A DNA stretch of 8,848 nucleotides, taken from assembly GCA_964511865.1 (NCBI GenBank), contig CAZEHW010000146.1:1-8848 (forward strand), written 5' to 3'. Position 1 is the first letter of the stretch; the number at the start of each line of letters is the position of its first letter. The DNA is from ChocPot-Mid sp964511865. Its GTDB lineage: Bacteria; Bacteroidota; Ignavibacteria; Kapaibacteriales; UBA2268. Positions 7,028 through 8,848 of this stretch are shown in pieces. Both the position numbers and the translations under genes were made by a program. The notes below the pieces were generated by a model that saw nothing but the letters and a program-made list of their open reading frames with translations, was not told where the DNA came from and ran no database searches.

Positions 7028-8821
7028 ATGAAATATTTCATCATTCTAATTCTGACAGTTTTTCCTACTATACATCTATATGGAGAGGAAATTAAATTTT
7101 TGGATATACCTTTTTATAAAGGATATTATAGAGATGCTGAACTTAAAAATGATACTCTTATTTGTCTGACAGACTACGGTGTAATATTATGGGATGTTTC
7201 AGATAAGGAACTTCCAAAAATTATTTCTCAATTTCCATTACCCGGATACTATTATGATGGCAGTATAAAATATGCCAATAATTATCTAATCATCCTCAGA
7301 AATGAATTATATGTTTTTGATATTAGTGATATATTTCATCCAAAACAAATTTATTTAGATAGCTTAAATTCTAGAGTATGGAACATCGAAATAAAAGATA
7401 AATATTTATATTTGTCGCAAAGTAATGAAAAAGGATTACTGGTTTATGATTTGTCGACGCCAAATAAACCTAAATATATTTCTGGTATTGACTTACCTTT
7501 TGTGCGTGAATTTATAATGTCCGATGATTACTTATACGTTACATTTGAATCCGGGATATTAAAATTGATCAATACAGATGGGCATTTAAATATTTCCGAT
7601 AGTATCTTCGTTCAAATGGATTATGAAGATAGTGATAATAGATATATGCAATTTGAAAACTTTTTTGCGAATGACAGTCTACTCTTTGTATTATACAATG
7701 TAATGGAAAATGCACATGATGCTGGTTATAGATTATGCAATATTTATAATATATTACCTCCTCATGAACCAAAATTTATTGACAGTATGAAATTTTCACA
7801 ATTTGAATATTTTGAATATATCAACGATTCAACTTTATTTATCAGTAACAATGATTCTTTAATTTATTTATTTTCCATAACAGGTACTACTATTCAATTG
7901 GTAGACTCGATTAAAACTAATTGGTATTCAAGTAATAGCATCGTCTTAAATGGTGAGAATCTCATTATTATGAATGCGAATAGGGGCTTTTCGATTTTTA
8001 ATCGTAGTACAGGTAGATATAAATTATTTAAATCAAATACCGTTGGCTGTTGGATTAATAAATTACTTGCTGACTCAAAAGGAAGATTGTATGCTATTGC
8101 ATACGATTCAGTATATGTTTTAAATCCTTCTCTTGAAAACTCAAGGACTCAAGCAGAATTCACCTTTCCATTAACAACTTCAGATTCTACATATATAAGA
8201 ATCCAAGATTCAATAATCATTAAATTTTATGTAAATGGGAGTAAATCAAGGTACATAAGTCTAAGTACAATTGTTAATTTTGAGAAGATTGATTCCTTAA
8301 CCTCATTTAAAAACATCAACGTACCCGAAAATGGATTTCGAATTTTTGATAATTTACTTTTTTATAATAGTCAGGGTGTTTGGGATATAACTAATATTCG
8401 CCAACCAGTTAAAGTAAACGATGATATGGATTTGGCATTTGATTATAAATATAGTAATATTCTTTTTGATTACATAGATCGGCCAAACTACAAAGTGAAT
8501 TTGTATACTTTTGAACCGAAACCTGTTTTTTTAAAAAGTATTTCTTTAACAAGCCCGGTTTCAGATGATTTTGGGTTTAATATTATTTGGGATTATGAAA
8601 CTCCGGATGGTAACTGCTATGATATTGGTCCGGAAAGTGTTTTTAAACTAGAGCTAAAAGATACTTCAAATATTAATTTTACTCCAAGATATGATATTAA
8701 TGTAGGATACAGTTCTAAGATTGAACAAACCATTGTCCACAAAGACCTGCTATTCTTAGTTCAGGGATATAATATCAAGGTCATAGATATGTGCGATCAG
8801 TATCATCACCGGATTGTTTAA
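7028..8821 (+). CDS. Secreted propeller-like protein with LVIVD-type repeats, possibly frameshifted at its 3' end
   Basis: A 597-residue predicted exported protein. Residues 1-19 (MKYFIILILTVFPTIHLYG) form a signal peptide with probable cleavage before EE. The body is beta-rich, with repeated hydrophobic strands and a recurring motif D-[VIL]-S/T-x-x-x-x-P-K seen at about 55-66 (WDVSDKELPKII), 97-108 (FDISDIFHPKQI), 140-151 (YDLSTPNKPKYI) and 452-462 (WDITNIRQPVK). A degenerate copy ends the protein (IDMCDQYHHRIV, 586-597). This is the LVIVD repeat pattern of surface beta-propellers; the middle (180-440) has diverged. Function is unknown; a cell-surface or periplasmic binding role is inferred. 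No type IX sorting domain follows. I chose ATG 7028; a TTG at 7016 adds only MVEG, and an AGAAGG lies unusually close (one base) to the ATG. The stop falls inside a repeat motif, and a one-base shift restores repeat-like sequence. Confidence 0.75.
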   Translation: MKYFIILILTVFPTIHLYGEEIKFLDIPFYKGYYRDAELKNDTLICLTDYGVILWDVSDKELPKIISQFPLPGYYYDGSIKYANNYLIILRNELYVFDISDIFHPKQIYLDSLNSRVWNIEIKDKYLYLSQSNEKGLLVYDLSTPNKPKYISGIDLPFVREFIMSDDYLYVTFESGILKLINTDGHLNISDSIFVQMDYEDSDNRYMQFENFFANDSLLFVLYNVMENAHDAGYRLCNIYNILPPHEPKFIDSMKFSQFEYFEYINDSTLFISNNDSLIYLFSITGTTIQLVDSIKTNWYSSNSIVLNGENLIIMNANRGFSIFNRSTGRYKLFKSNTVGCWINKLLADSKGRLYAIAYDSVYVLNPSLENSRTQAEFTFPLTTSDSTYIRIQDSIIIKFYVNGSKSRYISLSTIVNFEKIDSLTSFKNINVPENGFRIFDNLLFYNSQGVWDITNIRQPVKVNDDMDLAFDYKYSNILFDYIDRPNYKVNLYTFEPKPVFLKSISLTSPVSDDFGFNIIWDYETPDGNCYDIGPESVFKLELKDTSNINFTPRYDINVGYSSKIEQTIVHKDLLFLVQGYNIKVIDMCDQYHHRIV

Positions 8822-8833
8822 TGGTTATTCTAT

Positions 8834-8848
8834 AGGAGAAAAATGGAT
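8834..8848 (+). other. Possible ribosome site and start of the next gene
   Basis: AGGAG (8834-8838) is followed after four bases by ATGGAT (8843-8848), which could begin a new gene 21 bases after the propeller stop. The competing reading is that these bases are the continuation of the propeller gene in a shifted frame (GYSIGEKW). Only three bases remain past the ATG, so the window cannot decide. Confidence 0.3.

Noticed and set aside
7569..7772. Minus-strand open frame inside the propeller gene
   Set aside because: It is rich in His, Tyr and Cys, as expected from antisense reading of AT-rich coding DNA; the sense frame is clearly the gene.
8821..8835. Tiny gene from the ATG overlapping the propeller stop
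   Set aside because: It reads ATG GTT ATT CTA then TAG, only four codons.
1..8848. A new defence, mobile or biosynthetic system
   Set aside because: All full-length genes fall into known housekeeping, envelope or secreted-protein families; no nuclease, toxin, integrase, transposase or linked unknown cluster is visible.

Overview
The window is AT-rich throughout and gene-dense. It reads as a chromosomal segment of a Gram-negative bacterium, probably of the Bacteroidota/Chlorobiota (FCB) group. The reasons are an outer-membrane polysaccharide export protein paired with a Wzz-type protein, a DapF whose second catalytic motif has the ERGVExET spacing I associate with Bacteroidota and Chlorobiota, mostly weak or absent Shine-Dalgarno sequences, and a secreted propeller-like protein with LVIVD-type repeats. 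The lineage call is inference. I see no rRNA, tRNA, CRISPR array, transposase or phage gene.

Layout. The left part (1-3768) is read on the minus strand. From its promoter end it runs: a multi-SLBB polysaccharide export protein (3768-2110), a Wzz-like chain-length/co-polymerase protein (2080-890), a 224-bp spacer, a GNAT acetyltransferase (665-210), and the start of an alanine/ornithine-racemase-like PLP enzyme that leaves the window at base 1. That last gene has no ATG: its only sensible start is an ATT three bases after the GNAT stop. The spacer 3769-4027 is divergent and holds several inverted repeats.

The right part (4028-8821) is on the plus strand: an inositol-monophosphatase-family phosphatase, a divergent diaminopimelate epimerase (dapF) whose 3' end is built from a 7-bp tandem repeat, an M20D zinc amidohydrolase, and a secreted propeller-like protein. 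The first three are closely spaced and may be one transcript. The last gene may be cut short by a one-base frameshift at the very edge of the window.

How the genes work together. The SLBB and Wzz-like proteins would form the outer- and inner-membrane parts of an exopolysaccharide export route, but no glycosyltransferase or tyrosine kinase is present here. DapF supplies meso-diaminopimelate for peptidoglycan and lysine, and the neighbouring M20D enzyme could belong to the same pathway, though that is unproven. The GNAT and racemase pair suggests small-molecule, possibly amino-acid, metabolism.

Nothing here convinces me of a wholly new system. The most useful points are the ATT-start racemase missed by ordinary ORF calling, the probable terminal frameshift, the heptamer repeat in dapF, and the unusual active-site surroundings of this DapF.
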